From assembly GCA_963782605.1 (NCBI GenBank), contig CAWAKK010000003.1, positions 1 through 64,000 of the forward strand: a stretch of 64,000 nt of DNA. Direction: 5' to 3'. The notes under the pieces are model-generated. The model searched no databases. It was not told where the DNA came from and worked only from the letters and a program-made list of their open reading frames with translations. This DNA comes from JBDTSW01 sp963782605 (GTDB lineage Bacteria > Actinomycetota > Thermoleophilia > Solirubrobacterales > 70-9). The stretch's first letter is position 1; each line of letters starts with the position of its first letter. Both the position numbers and the translations under genes were made by a program. This document shows, in pieces, positions 53,403 to 62,213 of the stretch.

Positions 53403-54146
53403 CTACCCCTCCACGCGCTCGAGCGCCATCGCCGCCGCCTCCTGCTCCGCGGCCTTCTTTGAGCGACCAGATCCCTGTCCGATCACGTCGCCATCGACAC
53501 GGGCGTGAACCTCGAACACTCGGGCATGCGGTGGGCCCGCCTCCGCGACAACGTCGTACGTCACGCGCGCCCCCACGCGAGCCAGGCGCTCCTGGAGCGC
53601 GGACTTGTAGTCGAGCAAGGTGTCGGTCGCGATCTCGATCTCGCCAGCGAACGCCTCGATCGTCGCCCTTGACGTGGGCTCGAAGCCGTGATGCAGGTAA
53701 CAGGCGCCAATCACGGCCTCGCACACGGAGGCAAGGGCCCGCTCCGATGCGAGCAGAGCGCCCACGTCGATCCCCCCCTCGAGCCCGGTCGCCGCCGCCT
53801 CCTGCAACCGCTCGGGCAGGCCCAGCTCGACCGCCACCGCCGCGCAGGCACGGCCGCTCACAGCCTGTCCATGCACCTTCGTGAGCCGCCCGATGTCGGT
53901 GCGCGGGTTGCCACGAAACAGGTGCTCGGCGACCGCCAAGCCGAGGACGCTGTCCCCGAGGAAGGCGAGCCGACCATAGGAATCGGCGCGATGAGAAGCC
54001 CAAGAGGAGTGCCGAAGCGCGCGAGCGCTCAGGTCCTCGGGAAGCGCGTCGATCAACTCTCGCAGGGAAGGACCCTCGCCTAAAGGACGGGCGTCGTCGC
54101 GCGGGCGTGCCCCGCGGCGTCCGAATCTGCGGATCGAGGCAGCCAA
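53403..54146 (-). CDS. rnc: ribonuclease III
   Basis: RNase III domain with LSARALRHSSWASHRADSYG and the signature GRLAFLGDSVLGLAVAEHLF (catalytic Glu position is Gly-Arg shifted, Asp in LGDSVL), VCEAVIGACYLHHGFEPTSR as second metal site, and a C-terminal double-stranded-RNA-binding domain (DYKSALQERLARVG, GSGRSKKAAEQEAAAMALER). It processes rRNA and structured RNAs. No ATG or GTG is near the domain start; TTG at 54146 or TTG at 54056 is the likely initiator. The usual ERLEFLGD reads GRLAFLGD, so one acidic residue is replaced by Ala. Confidence 0.88.
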   Translation of the reverse strand: MAASIRRFGRRGARPRDDARPLGEGPSLRELIDALPEDLSARALRHSSWASHRADSYGRLAFLGDSVLGLAVAEHLFRGNPRTDIGRLTKVHGQAVSGRACAAVAVELGLPERLQEAAATGLEGGIDVGALLASERALASVCEAVIGACYLHHGFEPTSRATIEAFAGEIEIATDTLLDYKSALQERLARVGARVTYDVVAEAGPPHARVFEVHARVDGDVIGQGSGRSKKAAEQEAAAMALERVEG

Positions 54147-54156
54147 GGGATGGACG

Positions 54157-54411
54157 CTATGCGGGCAGCCTTGCGAGCACGAACTGGACGGCGTCGCCCA
54201 CGGTCCCGATCCGCGCGGCCTCCTCCTCACTGACGCTCACCCCGTAGGTGTCCTCGAGCTCCATCACCAGCTCATAGAGGTCGAGCGAGTCCGCATCGAG
54301 ATCCTCGCGAAAACGAGTCTCGGGCTCGATGCGCGAGGCGTCGACCTCGAGCTCGGCCGCGAGGTGCTCGCGAACCTTCGCCATCACCTCGTCTTGGCTC
54401 AACTGCGTCAC
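54157..54411 (-). CDS. acpP: acyl carrier protein
   Basis: An 84-residue ACP. The phosphopantetheine attachment Ser is S42 in LDADSLDLYELVMELED (DSL motif). The acidic four-helix pattern is complete. It carries acyl chains for type II fatty acid synthesis. Its ATG overlaps the plsX stop, and rnc follows on the same strand. Confidence 0.95.
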   Translation of the reverse strand: MTQLSQDEVMAKVREHLAAELEVDASRIEPETRFREDLDADSLDLYELVMELEDTYGVSVSEEEAARIGTVGDAVQFVLARLPA

Positions 54412-55484
54412 GGCTTCACCTCACTTTCCGCTTCATCACCCCGAAGGCCACGCCGGGTAACGCCGGCGCGGCGCATGAGCTCGGCGGTCCGACTCACCAC
54501 ATCTTCCTCCACTGCCCGGGCGGCAAGCCGAATCGCATTGGCGATCCCCGCCGCGCCTGAGCTTCCGTGGGCCACGACCGCCACGCCGTCCAACCCGAGC
54601 AGGATGGCCCCGCCGGTCCCATCGGGATCGAGCTCCCGCCGCAGGCCCCCCAGGGCGGGGCGCATCATCAGCCCGCCGATGGCGGCGATCGGATTGCTGC
54701 GCGCTGCTCGGCCCACGGCCTGACCCACAGCCTTCGCGGTTCCCTCCAGAGTCTTCAGTGCAACGTTGCCGGTGAAGCCGTCCGTGACCACCACGTCGGC
54801 GTCGGTCGCCAACAGGTCGCGGCCCTCGACGTTGCCGATGAAGAGGACTCCCTCCGCCTCGCGCAGCTTGGCGTGCGCCTCGATCAGCTCCGGCGTGCCC
54901 TTGCTCGCTTCCTCCCCGATCGAGAGCAGCGCGACGCGCGGGCGCTCGGCGCCCAGAACCACCTCCGCGAAAGCTGACCCCAGGTAGGCGAACTGCACCA
55001 GATCGCCCGCCCGGGCCTCGCTGTTCGCGCCAACGTCGAGCACGAGCGTTGGAGTGTGATCCCTTCCGGGCGCCGGCGCCTGAACTGTCAGGGCTGGGCG
55101 ACGGACCCCTTGGATCCGCCGCAGCGCGAACAGCGCCGCGGTCATGGTGGCGCCGGTTGGACCGGCGCTCACGAGCGCGTTCGAGCGACCCTCGGCGACA
55201 TCCGCGGCGGCGAGCACCACCGAGGCATCCTTTCGAGACCGCACCGATGCCACGGGCTCGTCGTCGTTTGTGATCGCGCCAGGCGCGGGGACTATCTCGA
55301 TGCGCTCGTCGTCGTCGAGCGGGCTCAGGGCCTCCTGGTCGCCGAAGACCCGCACCGAGATCCCATCCCGGGCGACCGCCCTGGCGCCCTCGACGATGAC
55401 GTCGGCGCCTCGGTCGGCCCCGCGGCCGTCAAGGGCCACGGTGGGCCGCGCCGCGGAGGCCGACCGCCCGGGGCCGGCGTCCAT
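54408..55484 (-). CDS. plsX: phosphate acyltransferase PlsX
   Basis: About 358 residues. PlsX makes acyl-phosphate from acyl-ACP. Matching blocks are LVSAGPTGATMTAALFALRR, TLVLDVGANSEARAGDLVQF, VALLSIGEEASKGTPELIEA, VFTD-type VVVTDGFTGNVALKTLEGTA and AVVAHGSSGAAGIANAIRLA. The N-terminal signature, usually DAMGGDxxP, reads VALDGRGADRGAD, so the Gly-Gly pair is altered. ATG at 55484 overlaps the rpmF stop (TAATG). Coupled to acpP downstream. Confidence 0.92.
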   Translation of the reverse strand: MDAGPGRSASAARPTVALDGRGADRGADVIVEGARAVARDGISVRVFGDQEALSPLDDDERIEIVPAPGAITNDDEPVASVRSRKDASVVLAAADVAEGRSNALVSAGPTGATMTAALFALRRIQGVRRPALTVQAPAPGRDHTPTLVLDVGANSEARAGDLVQFAYLGSAFAEVVLGAERPRVALLSIGEEASKGTPELIEAHAKLREAEGVLFIGNVEGRDLLATDADVVVTDGFTGNVALKTLEGTAKAVGQAVGRAARSNPIAAIGGLMMRPALGGLRRELDPDGTGGAILLGLDGVAVVAHGSSGAAGIANAIRLAARAVEEDVVSRTAELMRRAGVTRRGLRGDEAESEVKP

Positions 55485-55696
55485 TACTCCTCCGTGGTGG
55501 TGCTCGCCGCTTCGTCGCCGAAGTCCTGCCGGATCACGTCGCGGCCCGCGTAGGTGCCGCAGGTCGGGCAAACCCTGTGCGGCAGCCGCGGGCTATGGCA
55601 GCGCGGGCACTCGTTGAGGCGGACCTTGGGCGCACGATGATTGGCGCGCCGCTTGTCGCGGCGGGTCCGCGAGGTCCTTTTCTTCGGGACGGCCAT
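55484..55696 (-). CDS. rpmF: ribosomal protein L32 (zinc-binding form)
   Basis: A 70-residue bL32 starting MAVPKKRTSRTRRDKRRANH. It holds CPRC and CPTC pairs, so this is the C+ zinc form. The C-terminal 15 residues are an acidic/Thr tail. It is co-translated with plsX. YceD, usually adjacent, is separated from it by one extra gene. Confidence 0.95.
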   Translation of the reverse strand: MAVPKKRTSRTRRDKRRANHRAPKVRLNECPRCHSPRLPHRVCPTCGTYAGRDVIRQDFGDEAASTTTEE

Positions 55697-55744
55697 GAAG
55701 GCCGACGATGGTAGCTGGCCCAGGACCTGCCCAGGCGGTGTCGC

Positions 55745-56116
55745 TCAGATGAAGATGAGCTGCGAGTGGTCCTGGGGATCGACCTTCACCGTGACCGTGT
55801 TGCCCGGGACCAGACGCGGGTGAATCGCGGGCGAAACGGGCTCGGTATGCGTTACGTCGCTCTGGAACCCATTGACGTCGACCGTCAGGTCGATCTCCAT
55901 CTCGGGCCACTGGTTGATGGTCCGGCCCGTGGGACGGAGCTCCCCGACGGTGGCCGTGCCCATCACTCCGACCTGGGCCACGTGGGCGTTGCGCGCCGCC
56001 GTGGCCTGGTAGCTCTGCACCGCTTCCTTGCTCTGCGTCAGCGCATCGCGGATGCTCGGGCGCTCGATCTGCTTCGAGGCCTTGTGCAGGTCGCGCATGT
56101 CCTTGAACATCCCCAT
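55745..56116 (-). CDS. conserved actinobacterial hypothetical protein
   Basis: A 123-residue protein. It starts MGMFKDMRDLHKASKQIERP, a helical N-terminus, and the rest is a beta domain: VGVMGTATVGELRPTGRTIN, WPEMEIDLTVDVNG, and PRLVPGNTVTVKVDPQDHSQ. Proteins with the same N-helix and the PG-TVPVKVDP-D end occur widely in actinobacteria; function unknown. ATG at 56116 is preferred over an upstream start at 56146 that overlaps yceD. Inserted between yceD and rpmF. Confidence 0.7.
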   Translation of the reverse strand: MGMFKDMRDLHKASKQIERPSIRDALTQSKEAVQSYQATAARNAHVAQVGVMGTATVGELRPTGRTINQWPEMEIDLTVDVNGFQSDVTHTEPVSPAIHPRLVPGNTVTVKVDPQDHSQLIFI

Positions 56117-56142
56117 GGCTCGCCCCCTTCCTCGGCCGGGGC

Positions 56143-56652
56143 TCAATCGAGCTTTAATCCGCGAAGCTTCTCCCAGCGTGGATCCGGCGCACGCTGATGG
56201 TCGTGGCTTCCAGGCGCAGCGTCGTTCAACGACTCACCACAGACGTCACACAGGCCCGCGCAGTCGGCGCGACATAAAAGCCGGGGAGGCAGGGCAAGGG
56301 CCAGCGCGTCGTGGGCCCAGTCGCCCAGCCGCAGCTCGCCGGCCGCGGCGTAGGGGCTCTCCAACTCCTGCCCTCCACCGGGCTGGTCGACCTCGCGGGC
56401 ATCGACCTGGATCTCGATCTCGCTCTCGGCCAAGCACCGCATGCAGGGGCCCTCGAGCGTCGAGGTAAAGCGCAGCCGCATAGCGTGTCCCGACGCCGTG
56501 CGGGAGATATCCAGCCGGGCCTCCACGGGCTCCGTCCCGTAGCTCTCGCCCGCGTAGGAGAGCTTTCCTGGGTCGACGGATACGTCGAGGCGGAGGCCCT
56601 CGCCGGGTCGAAGTCCGAGGCGGTCGAGATCGATCGTGTTAGATGCCGCCAT
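56143..56652 (-). CDS. YceD/DUF177 family protein
   Basis: A 169-residue DUF177 protein: DLDRLGLRPGEGLRLDVSVD, RFTSTLEGPCMRCLAESEIE and the C-terminal CRADCAGLCDVCGESLNDAA, which supply two CxxC-like pairs for metal. The family sits upstream of rpmF and is linked to 23S rRNA/ribosome assembly in plants and bacteria. Ends with PRWEKLRGLKLD, typical of the family. Confidence 0.92.
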   Translation of the reverse strand: MAASNTIDLDRLGLRPGEGLRLDVSVDPGKLSYAGESYGTEPVEARLDISRTASGHAMRLRFTSTLEGPCMRCLAESEIEIQVDAREVDQPGGGQELESPYAAAGELRLGDWAHDALALALPPRLLCRADCAGLCDVCGESLNDAAPGSHDHQRAPDPRWEKLRGLKLD

Positions 56653-56682
56653 GGGTCAGAGGCGAGGGTAGCGAGGGCGATC

Positions 56683-57255
56683 ATGCCCCCGGACATCACA
56701 GGAGCTCGCGCGAAGAGCGGTCAGTTCCACGACGATCCCGCGACCTACCTGGCGGGGATCACGGCTGACGTGCCGCGCTACGAGGAGCTCCAGAACGAGG
56801 CCGTCGCGGCAATTCCCTTCCCGCCCACCCGGGTGCTCGAGCTGGGCATCGGGACCGGCGAGACCACGAAGCGGTTGCTCGCCGCCCATCCCGATGCGGA
56901 GGTCACTGGCCTCGACGCGAGTCCCGAGATGGCTTTTCGCGCGCGAGAGCTCGGGATCCATGTGCGCCTGGCGCGGATGGAGGACCCGCTACCCGATGGG
57001 CCCTGGGATCTCGTCATCGGCGTGCTCTCAGTGCACCACCTCACCGATGACGCCAAGCGCGATCTGTTCTGCCGGGTGGGCGAGGAAGCCCGGGCGCTCG
57101 TCATCGGCGACATCGTGCTCACCGAGCCGCAGGTCGCCTCGCTGCAGCCGGGCGTCGACATGCCGGCCTCGGCCGCGGACCAGGCGCAGTGGTGCGGCGG
57201 CGAGGTCGTCTGGACGGGCGACGACCTCGCCGTGATCATGGCAACGTACGACTAG
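56683..57255 (+). CDS. class I SAM-dependent methyltransferase
   Basis: A 190-residue methyltransferase on the plus strand among minus-strand genes. Motif I TRVLELGIGTGETTKRLLAA, acidic AEVTGLDASPEMAFRARELG, motif II-III LPDGPWDLVIGVLSVHHLTD and VGEEARALVIGDIVLTEP. It starts at ATG 56683, 30 bases from the divergent yceD start. The C-terminal half is shortened; it ends GGEVVWTGDDLAVIMATYD. Substrate unknown. Confidence 0.82.
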   Translation: MPPDITGARAKSGQFHDDPATYLAGITADVPRYEELQNEAVAAIPFPPTRVLELGIGTGETTKRLLAAHPDAEVTGLDASPEMAFRARELGIHVRLARMEDPLPDGPWDLVIGVLSVHHLTDDAKRDLFCRVGEEARALVIGDIVLTEPQVASLQPGVDMPASAADQAQWCGGEVVWTGDDLAVIMATYD

Positions 57256-57263
57256 GCCAGCGC

Positions 57264-57743
57264 CTAGCCGACGTCGAACTCCTCGAGCTGGCCGAGCTCG
57301 TAGTGCGCGCCCTCCGGGCCGCTGATCGGGCACAGCATCGCGTAGCTGCCCGCCTCGATCGGTTTGCGCACCTTGGCCTCGACGGTCTTCCCGGGCTTCG
57401 CCTCGGTCTGCGCGACGATCTCGGCGGAGCCCTTCTCGCCCTCGAGCTCGATCGCCTCGTCGACCGTGAAGCCCTCGTTGATGCGGGCGAAGATCATCAC
57501 GTGAAACTCCTTGCCCTCGTTGTCGAAGGTGACGGACTTCGTCTCCTCCGTCGGCGTCGTGGAGAGGTCGAACGAGTACTCCTCGGCCGTAACGGTGACC
57601 GTCTCCGCGCTCGCCGCCTCCTCTGCACCGCCATCTGATTCGCCTTCGTCGTCCCCGCATGCCGCGGCCCCGAAGATGAGCGTCGCGGTGGCGAGCAGCG
57701 CCACCCCGGCGCGAGCACGCGTCGTGGTCGTGGTCTCAGTCAT
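57264..57743 (-). CDS. cupredoxin-like lipoprotein
   Basis: A 159-residue exported lipoprotein. Hydrophobic signal VALLATATLIFGAAAC ends in a lipobox Cys, followed by an acidic linker (GDDEGESDGGAEEAA). The mature domain has strand pairs like cupredoxins: TVTVTAEEYSFDLSTTP, SVTFDNEGKEFHVMIFARIN and the C-terminal EAGSYAMLCPISGPEGAHYE. His, Cys and a second His at those places could form a type I copper site, but a Met ligand is not clear. It would be anchored outside the membrane. The ATG at 57743 is preceded by GGGGGTG; ATG at 57755 is the alternative. Confidence 0.75.
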   Translation of the reverse strand: MTETTTTTRARAGVALLATATLIFGAAACGDDEGESDGGAEEAASAETVTVTAEEYSFDLSTTPTEETKSVTFDNEGKEFHVMIFARINEGFTVDEAIELEGEKGSAEIVAQTEAKPGKTVEAKVRKPIEAGSYAMLCPISGPEGAHYELGQLEEFDVG

Positions 57744-57873
57744 GAGCACCCCCATGGCTTGGTAACGCCCCGAGGCCGGGACCCTAGTGACGACCGCTTG
57801 CGCGTGCGCCGATTCGCTTGGGGCGAGCCGCCTTCGAAGCGGGCGGCGGCGCCGGCGCCGATCGAGAGGGCGA

Positions 57874-58341
57874 CTAGCCGACTTCTGCGGGCTCTTCCTC
57901 GCGGCCCGCGAGGCGATCGCGGCCGCGCTGGACCGCGGCGAGGAACTTCTGGAGGTTGACCTCGAGCGTGGAGAGGATCTCGTCCGCGTAGTCCTCGGCG
58001 CCGAGGCGAATCTGGCGCTCGGTCTCGCGCGCGTCCTCGATGATCTCCTCGGCGGCGCGCTCGGCCTGCTTGTAGACCTCCTCGTCTGAGATCAGGCGGG
58101 ATTGCTGATCGCGGGCCTCCTTGACCACGCGCTCGGCCTCGCGCTTCGCCTCGGCCAGCATCTCCTGGCGCTCCTTGACGATCCAGCGCGCCTGCTTGAT
58201 CTCCTCAGGGATCGTGGCGCGCATCTGGTCGAGCAGATCGTAGATCTCCTCACGGTCGACCCGCACCTGGTCGGTAAGCGGAACCGGCCGGGCGTTGTGG
58301 ATCAGGTCGTCGAGCTTGTCAATGAGGACGAGAACGTCCAT
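57874..58341 (-). CDS. coiled-coil protein (DivIVA/ATP-synthase-b-like)
   Basis: A 155-residue protein. After MDVLVLIDKLDDLIHNARPV, with the start pattern of a small conserved actinobacterial family encoded near coaD, it is one long coiled coil (LAEAKREAERVVKEARDQQS, YKQAERAAEEIIEDARETER) ending EEEPAEVG. The coil resembles DivIVA or subunit b; it may form a scaffold at poles or septum (inference). ATG 58341; it lies 86 bases downstream of coaD's end. Confidence 0.75.
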   Translation of the reverse strand: MDVLVLIDKLDDLIHNARPVPLTDQVRVDREEIYDLLDQMRATIPEEIKQARWIVKERQEMLAEAKREAERVVKEARDQQSRLISDEEVYKQAERAAEEIIEDARETERQIRLGAEDYADEILSTLEVNLQKFLAAVQRGRDRLAGREEEPAEVG

Positions 58342-58427
58342 AAGTCAGGCGGAAAGCTTAAGGGTTTGCGGGGATTTCACGAGCTTCGTGCGCTGTTTTG
58401 AGACTAGCCTGCAAGCTCCTGCCCAGA

Positions 58428-58919
58428 TCAGCGTCCCGCTCGTTTCGAAAGCGCGTCGGCGACGGGCTCGGGTACCAGGTCTGTGACGTCGCCCCCGAAT
58501 GTCGCCATCTCCTTCACGCCGGTGGAGGACAGAAAGCTGTAGTCGGGAGAGGCGATGATATAGACGGATTCGATCTCGGGCGCCAGTTTGCGGTTGAGCT
58601 GATTCATCTCGAACTCGTACTCGTAGTCGGAGATCGCCCGCAGGCCCTTCACGATCGCAGCGGCCCCCTGCTCCTTCGCGAACTCGACGACCAGGTTGGT
58701 GAAGATCTCCACCCGGACGTTCTCGATCTCGAGCGAGCGCTCGAGGAAGTCCTTGCGCTCGTCGGGCGTGAACATCGCCTCCGACTTCCGCGGCGATTGC
58801 CCAACAACGCCTACGACCACGGTGTCAAAGACGCGGGCGGCTCTGGTGATGATGTCGACGTGTCCGTTGGTGACCGGGTCGTAGCTGCCCGGGCACACGG
58901 CCACCCGGGGCTCAGGCAC
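58428..58919 (-). CDS. coaD: phosphopantetheine adenylyltransferase
   Basis: A 163-residue CoaD that makes dephospho-CoA. The nucleotidyltransferase motif is VCPGSYDPVTNGHVDIITRA, KGLRAISDYEYEFEMNQLNR gives the hexamer core, and YSFLSSTGVKEMATFGGDVT the second signature. The ATG overlaps the rsmD stop by eight bases. Confidence 0.96.
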   Translation of the reverse strand: MPEPRVAVCPGSYDPVTNGHVDIITRAARVFDTVVVGVVGQSPRKSEAMFTPDERKDFLERSLEIENVRVEIFTNLVVEFAKEQGAAAIVKGLRAISDYEYEFEMNQLNRKLAPEIESVYIIASPDYSFLSSTGVKEMATFGGDVTDLVPEPVADALSKRAGR

Positions 58920-59433
58920 CGTAGATCCCGACGCGGGTGTTCCCGTAGGTTCGCTCCATCGCCGGCTCGAGCGTCACAGTCAGGGGACTGCGCGCGGCGC
59001 TCTCGACGACGAAGCGCCCGCCGTCCGCCAGGCGAGGGGGAATGAGGCTGTCGAGCAAGCCTTGCAAGCGGTCGGCGAGTGTATAGGGGGGATCGCAGAA
59101 GATCAGCTGATAGGCCCCCTCGTCGCGTCGCAGGAACCGCTCGGCGTCCGACCGAACGATCTTGAGGCGTGGATGCAGGCCAAGCCGCTCGACGTTGGCC
59201 TGCAGGAGCGCTGTGTTGTCGTCCACAGCCGTGGCACGCGCCGCCCCGCGAGACACGGCCTCGATCGCGAGCGCGCCCGTTCCGCTGAACAGATCGAGGA
59301 CCTCCGCTCCCGAGATATCGCCGAGCATGGAGAAGATCGCCTCGCGCACGCGGTCCGAGGTGGGACGCACCCCACTTCCGCGCGGTGGTGAGGACAGGCG
59401 GCGCCCTCGAAGCTCGCCGGCGACTACGCGCAC
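58912..59433 (-). CDS. rsmD: 16S rRNA (guanine966-N2)-methyltransferase
   Basis: A 173-residue RsmD. MRVVAGELRGRRLSSPPRGS is the N-terminal pattern, VLDLFSGTGALAIEAVSRGA the SAM motif and YQLIFCDPPYTLADRLQGLL the NPPY-type catalytic motif (DPPY). GVRPTSDRVREAIFSMLG completes the signature. Coupled to coaD; recG lies 16 bases upstream in the same direction. Confidence 0.95.
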   Translation of the reverse strand: MRVVAGELRGRRLSSPPRGSGVRPTSDRVREAIFSMLGDISGAEVLDLFSGTGALAIEAVSRGAARATAVDDNTALLQANVERLGLHPRLKIVRSDAERFLRRDEGAYQLIFCDPPYTLADRLQGLLDSLIPPRLADGGRFVVESAARSPLTVTLEPAMERTYGNTRVGIYGA

Positions 59434-59449
59434 CGGGTCCCAGTGCCGC

Positions 59450-61651
59450 TCACGCGGCGAGCTGCTCCGTGCGCTCGTCGCCGTGACGGCGACGGACAGC
59501 GTCGATCAGAGGGCCCAGCTCGGCCACGTCGAGCGAGCCGTAGCGCCCGAGGAGGGCTTGCACCTCCCTGCGCGCCGCCGCGAGCAGCTCGAAGTCATCC
59601 GGCAGGTTCGCGGCCGCGAACGTGGGCAGCCCATGCTGGCGGGTTCCGAGGATCTCCCCCTCACCCCGCAGGGTCAGGTCCACCTCCGCCAGCTTGAACC
59701 CGTCACGCTCGGTCTCGATCGCCTCCATCCGCTTGGCCCCGAGCTCGGAGCCCTCCTCGGCGAAGAGGATGCAGTGCGAATCGTGTGCGCCTCTTCCGAC
59801 TCGGCCCCGCAATTGGTGCAGCTGCGAGAGGCCAAAGCGCTCCGCACCCTCGACGATCATCACGCTGGCGTTGGCGACATCGACACCGACCTCGATCACG
59901 CTCGTCGCCACCAAGACGTCGGCGCGGCCCGACGCGAACGCCTCCATGGCCGAGGCTTTGTCCGGCGTTGGCATCTGACCGTGCAGGAGCTCCAAGCGGA
60001 AGTCGGCGAACTCGCTCGCGGCGAGCCGGGTGGCCTCGTCCGAGGCGGCCTTGGCCTCGAGCTTTGCCGACTCCGATACCAGTGGACAGACGACGTACGC
60101 CTGACGACCCTCCCGGAGCATCGCCCGCACGAACTCGTAGGCGCCGGCGCGTTTTGCCTCGCCCACCACCCACGTTCGCACCGGCTGCCGCCCGGGGGGA
60201 AGCTCGCGCAGCGCGGTCGTGTCGAGGTCGCCGTAGGCGGTCATGGAGAGCGTGCGCGGAATCGGTGTCGCGGTCATGTGGAGCACATGCGGCGCGGCGG
60301 ATCCCGGCCCCTTCGCGTCGAGGGATGCCCGTTGGCGTACGCCAAAACGATGCTGCTCATCGACCACACAGACCGCAAGCCGGGCGAAGCCGACGTCCGG
60401 CTCGATGAGGGCATGTGTGCCCACCACGAGTCCGAGCTCGCCGGTCGCGAGGCGCTCCAGGTACTCCCGGCGCTGCCGGGCGGGCGTCGCACCGGTGAGC
60501 AGGGCGAAGGGGATGTGCTCTCGCGCGAGGAGCCTTGCGAGGGTCGCCGCGTGCTGCTCCGCGAGCGTCTCGGTGGGCGCCATGAGAGCGGCCTGGCCGC
60601 CGGCCTCGACGGCGCGAAGCATCGTGTGGAGCGCCACCAGCGTCTTGCCGCTGCCCACCTCTCCCATCAAGAGCCGCTGCATCGGCACATCGCCGACAAG
60701 ATCGGCGTCGATCTCCTCGATCGCGCGAAGCTGATCGCCGGTCGGGTCGAACGGAAGGGAGCGAAGCCAGCGCATGCTGATCGCCCCGGGCGGATCCAGC
60801 GGGACACCGGGACGCTCTGCGATGCGCCGCCCTCGGCGCGCGGCGAGCGCCGCCTGGTGGAGGAAGAGCTCCTCGAAGGCGAGGCGGCGACGCGCGGCCT
60901 CGGCACGCTTGCGATCGTGCGGAAAGTGGACCTCTTTCAAGGCGTCGGCGCCGTCGGGGAGGCGAAGGCGGGCGCGGAGCTCGGCAGGCAGCGGCTCGAT
61001 CGTCTGCGCGGCTGCAGGCAGAGCCTGCCACACCCACTCGCGGATCCGGCGCGGACGCAGTCGCTCCGTGGCTGGGTGCACCGCCACCAGGTCCGTGGTG
61101 TCGAGCACGCTGGGAGCACCCTCGTCTGCCGCGATCTCATGCGTCTCGACCCTGAAGTTGCGTCGTTCGAGCTTGCCGCGCAGCAAGACCTTGGTGCCAG
61201 GCTTGAGCTGCTCGGCCAGCCACGCCTGGTTGAACCAGATCGCGGTGATCGTGCCGCTTCCGTCGGCGACGACCGCCTCGAGGATTCGCAGGCGCCCTCG
61301 CGTCGGCCGAATGCGGGCACTCCGGACCTCGGCCAGGATCGTGGTCGTCTCGGAGATCCGAAGATCAATGATCTGCTTCTGCGGCGCCGGGTCACGGTAT
61401 CCGTGCGGCAGGTGCCAAAGGAGGTCACCGACCGTCTCGATCCCGATCTGCGCAGCGGTCGCCGCCAGCTTCGTGCCGATCCCCCGCAGTGCGGTGAGCG
61501 GCGCGCCCAGCAGGCTCGGGCGGGGCTGCGAGCGAATGGGTGTCGCGGCGAGCGCCTCGGTGTCGCAGGGCACGCCGGAGCCGAACGCAACCGGCGGCAC
61601 CGGCGCCTCATGGGCTTCGGTTCGGGCGGCGGCTAGGCCCGCGGGGGTCAT
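59450..61651 (-). CDS. recG: ATP-dependent DNA helicase RecG
   Basis: About 733 residues. The N-terminal wedge domain has TALRGIGTKLAATAAQIGIE, VGDLLWHLPHGYRDP. The helicase core shows Walker A MGEVGSGKTLVALHTMLRAV, Walker B VCVVDEQHRFGVRQRASLDA, motif III MTATPIPRTLSMTAYG, and motifs V-VI VATSVIEVGVDVANASVMIV and LHQLRGRVGRGAHDSHCILF. RecG reverses stalled forks and branch migrates Holliday junctions. ATG at 61651 (MTPAGLAAAR) is chosen; the open frame runs further upstream across the divergent gene. Confidence 0.95.
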   Translation of the reverse strand: MTPAGLAAARTEAHEAPVPPVAFGSGVPCDTEALAATPIRSQPRPSLLGAPLTALRGIGTKLAATAAQIGIETVGDLLWHLPHGYRDPAPQKQIIDLRISETTTILAEVRSARIRPTRGRLRILEAVVADGSGTITAIWFNQAWLAEQLKPGTKVLLRGKLERRNFRVETHEIAADEGAPSVLDTTDLVAVHPATERLRPRRIREWVWQALPAAAQTIEPLPAELRARLRLPDGADALKEVHFPHDRKRAEAARRRLAFEELFLHQAALAARRGRRIAERPGVPLDPPGAISMRWLRSLPFDPTGDQLRAIEEIDADLVGDVPMQRLLMGEVGSGKTLVALHTMLRAVEAGGQAALMAPTETLAEQHAATLARLLAREHIPFALLTGATPARQRREYLERLATGELGLVVGTHALIEPDVGFARLAVCVVDEQHRFGVRQRASLDAKGPGSAAPHVLHMTATPIPRTLSMTAYGDLDTTALRELPPGRQPVRTWVVGEAKRAGAYEFVRAMLREGRQAYVVCPLVSESAKLEAKAASDEATRLAASEFADFRLELLHGQMPTPDKASAMEAFASGRADVLVATSVIEVGVDVANASVMIVEGAERFGLSQLHQLRGRVGRGAHDSHCILFAEEGSELGAKRMEAIETERDGFKLAEVDLTLRGEGEILGTRQHGLPTFAAANLPDDFELLAAARREVQALLGRYGSLDVAELGPLIDAVRRRHGDERTEQLAA

Positions 61652-61711
61652 GACCCAAGCGTACGGCCGCGCCGAGCGGAAACGATCGGGCCCGATGCGA
61701 GACCAAGCCTC

Positions 61712-62206
61712 ATGAGCACGACAAGGAAGCGGGGCTCCCGGCGGAGGGAATCGGTCTGGGATTATCCCCGCCCGCCGCGAATCGAGCAACTCGACGAGCC
61801 CGTGCGCGTGGAGCTCGGCGGTGAGGTGATCGCTGCGGCGAACCGCGCGCTCCGCATCCTCGAGACCGCAAGCCCGCCGACCATCTACCTCCCCACTGCG
61901 GACGTGCGCAGCGACTGCCTGCGCCCGGCCAAGGGCACCACGTACTGCGAGTGGAAGGGAACGGCCTCCTACTTCGACGCGATCGCCGGCCAGAAGGTCC
62001 GCCCGCGCGCCGCCTGGACGTACAAGGACCCAAACGCTGCCTTCGGGGAGATTCGCGATTGGGTCGCCTTCTACCCAGGCCGCGTCGACGCCGCGTTTAT
62101 CGGCGATGAGCGGGTACGGCCCCAGGCCGGCAACTTCTATGGAGGGTGGATCACCGACGCCCTCGAGGGCCCATTCAAGGGAGAAGCGGGCACCGAGGGC
62201 TGGTGA
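61712..62206 (+). CDS. DUF427 family protein
   Basis: A 164-residue protein. A basic start, then WDYPRPPRIEQLDEPVRVEL, IYLPTADVRSDCLRPAKGTT, YCEWKGTASYFDAIAGQKVR and DWVAFYPGRVDAAFIGDERV, the DUF427 signature. It forms a small beta barrel of unknown activity and is common in actinobacteria. It diverges from recG, with 60 bases between, a likely shared promoter region. Confidence 0.9.
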   Translation: MSTTRKRGSRRRESVWDYPRPPRIEQLDEPVRVELGGEVIAAANRALRILETASPPTIYLPTADVRSDCLRPAKGTTYCEWKGTASYFDAIAGQKVRPRAAWTYKDPNAAFGEIRDWVAFYPGRVDAAFIGDERVRPQAGNFYGGWITDALEGPFKGEAGTEGW

Positions 62207-62213
62207 GGCGCGC

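Noticed and set aside
59162..61636. 824-codon plus-strand open frame
   Set aside because: It lies fully antisense to recG, has Arg/Gly/Ala composition of a GC-rich shadow and no domain; recG is certain.
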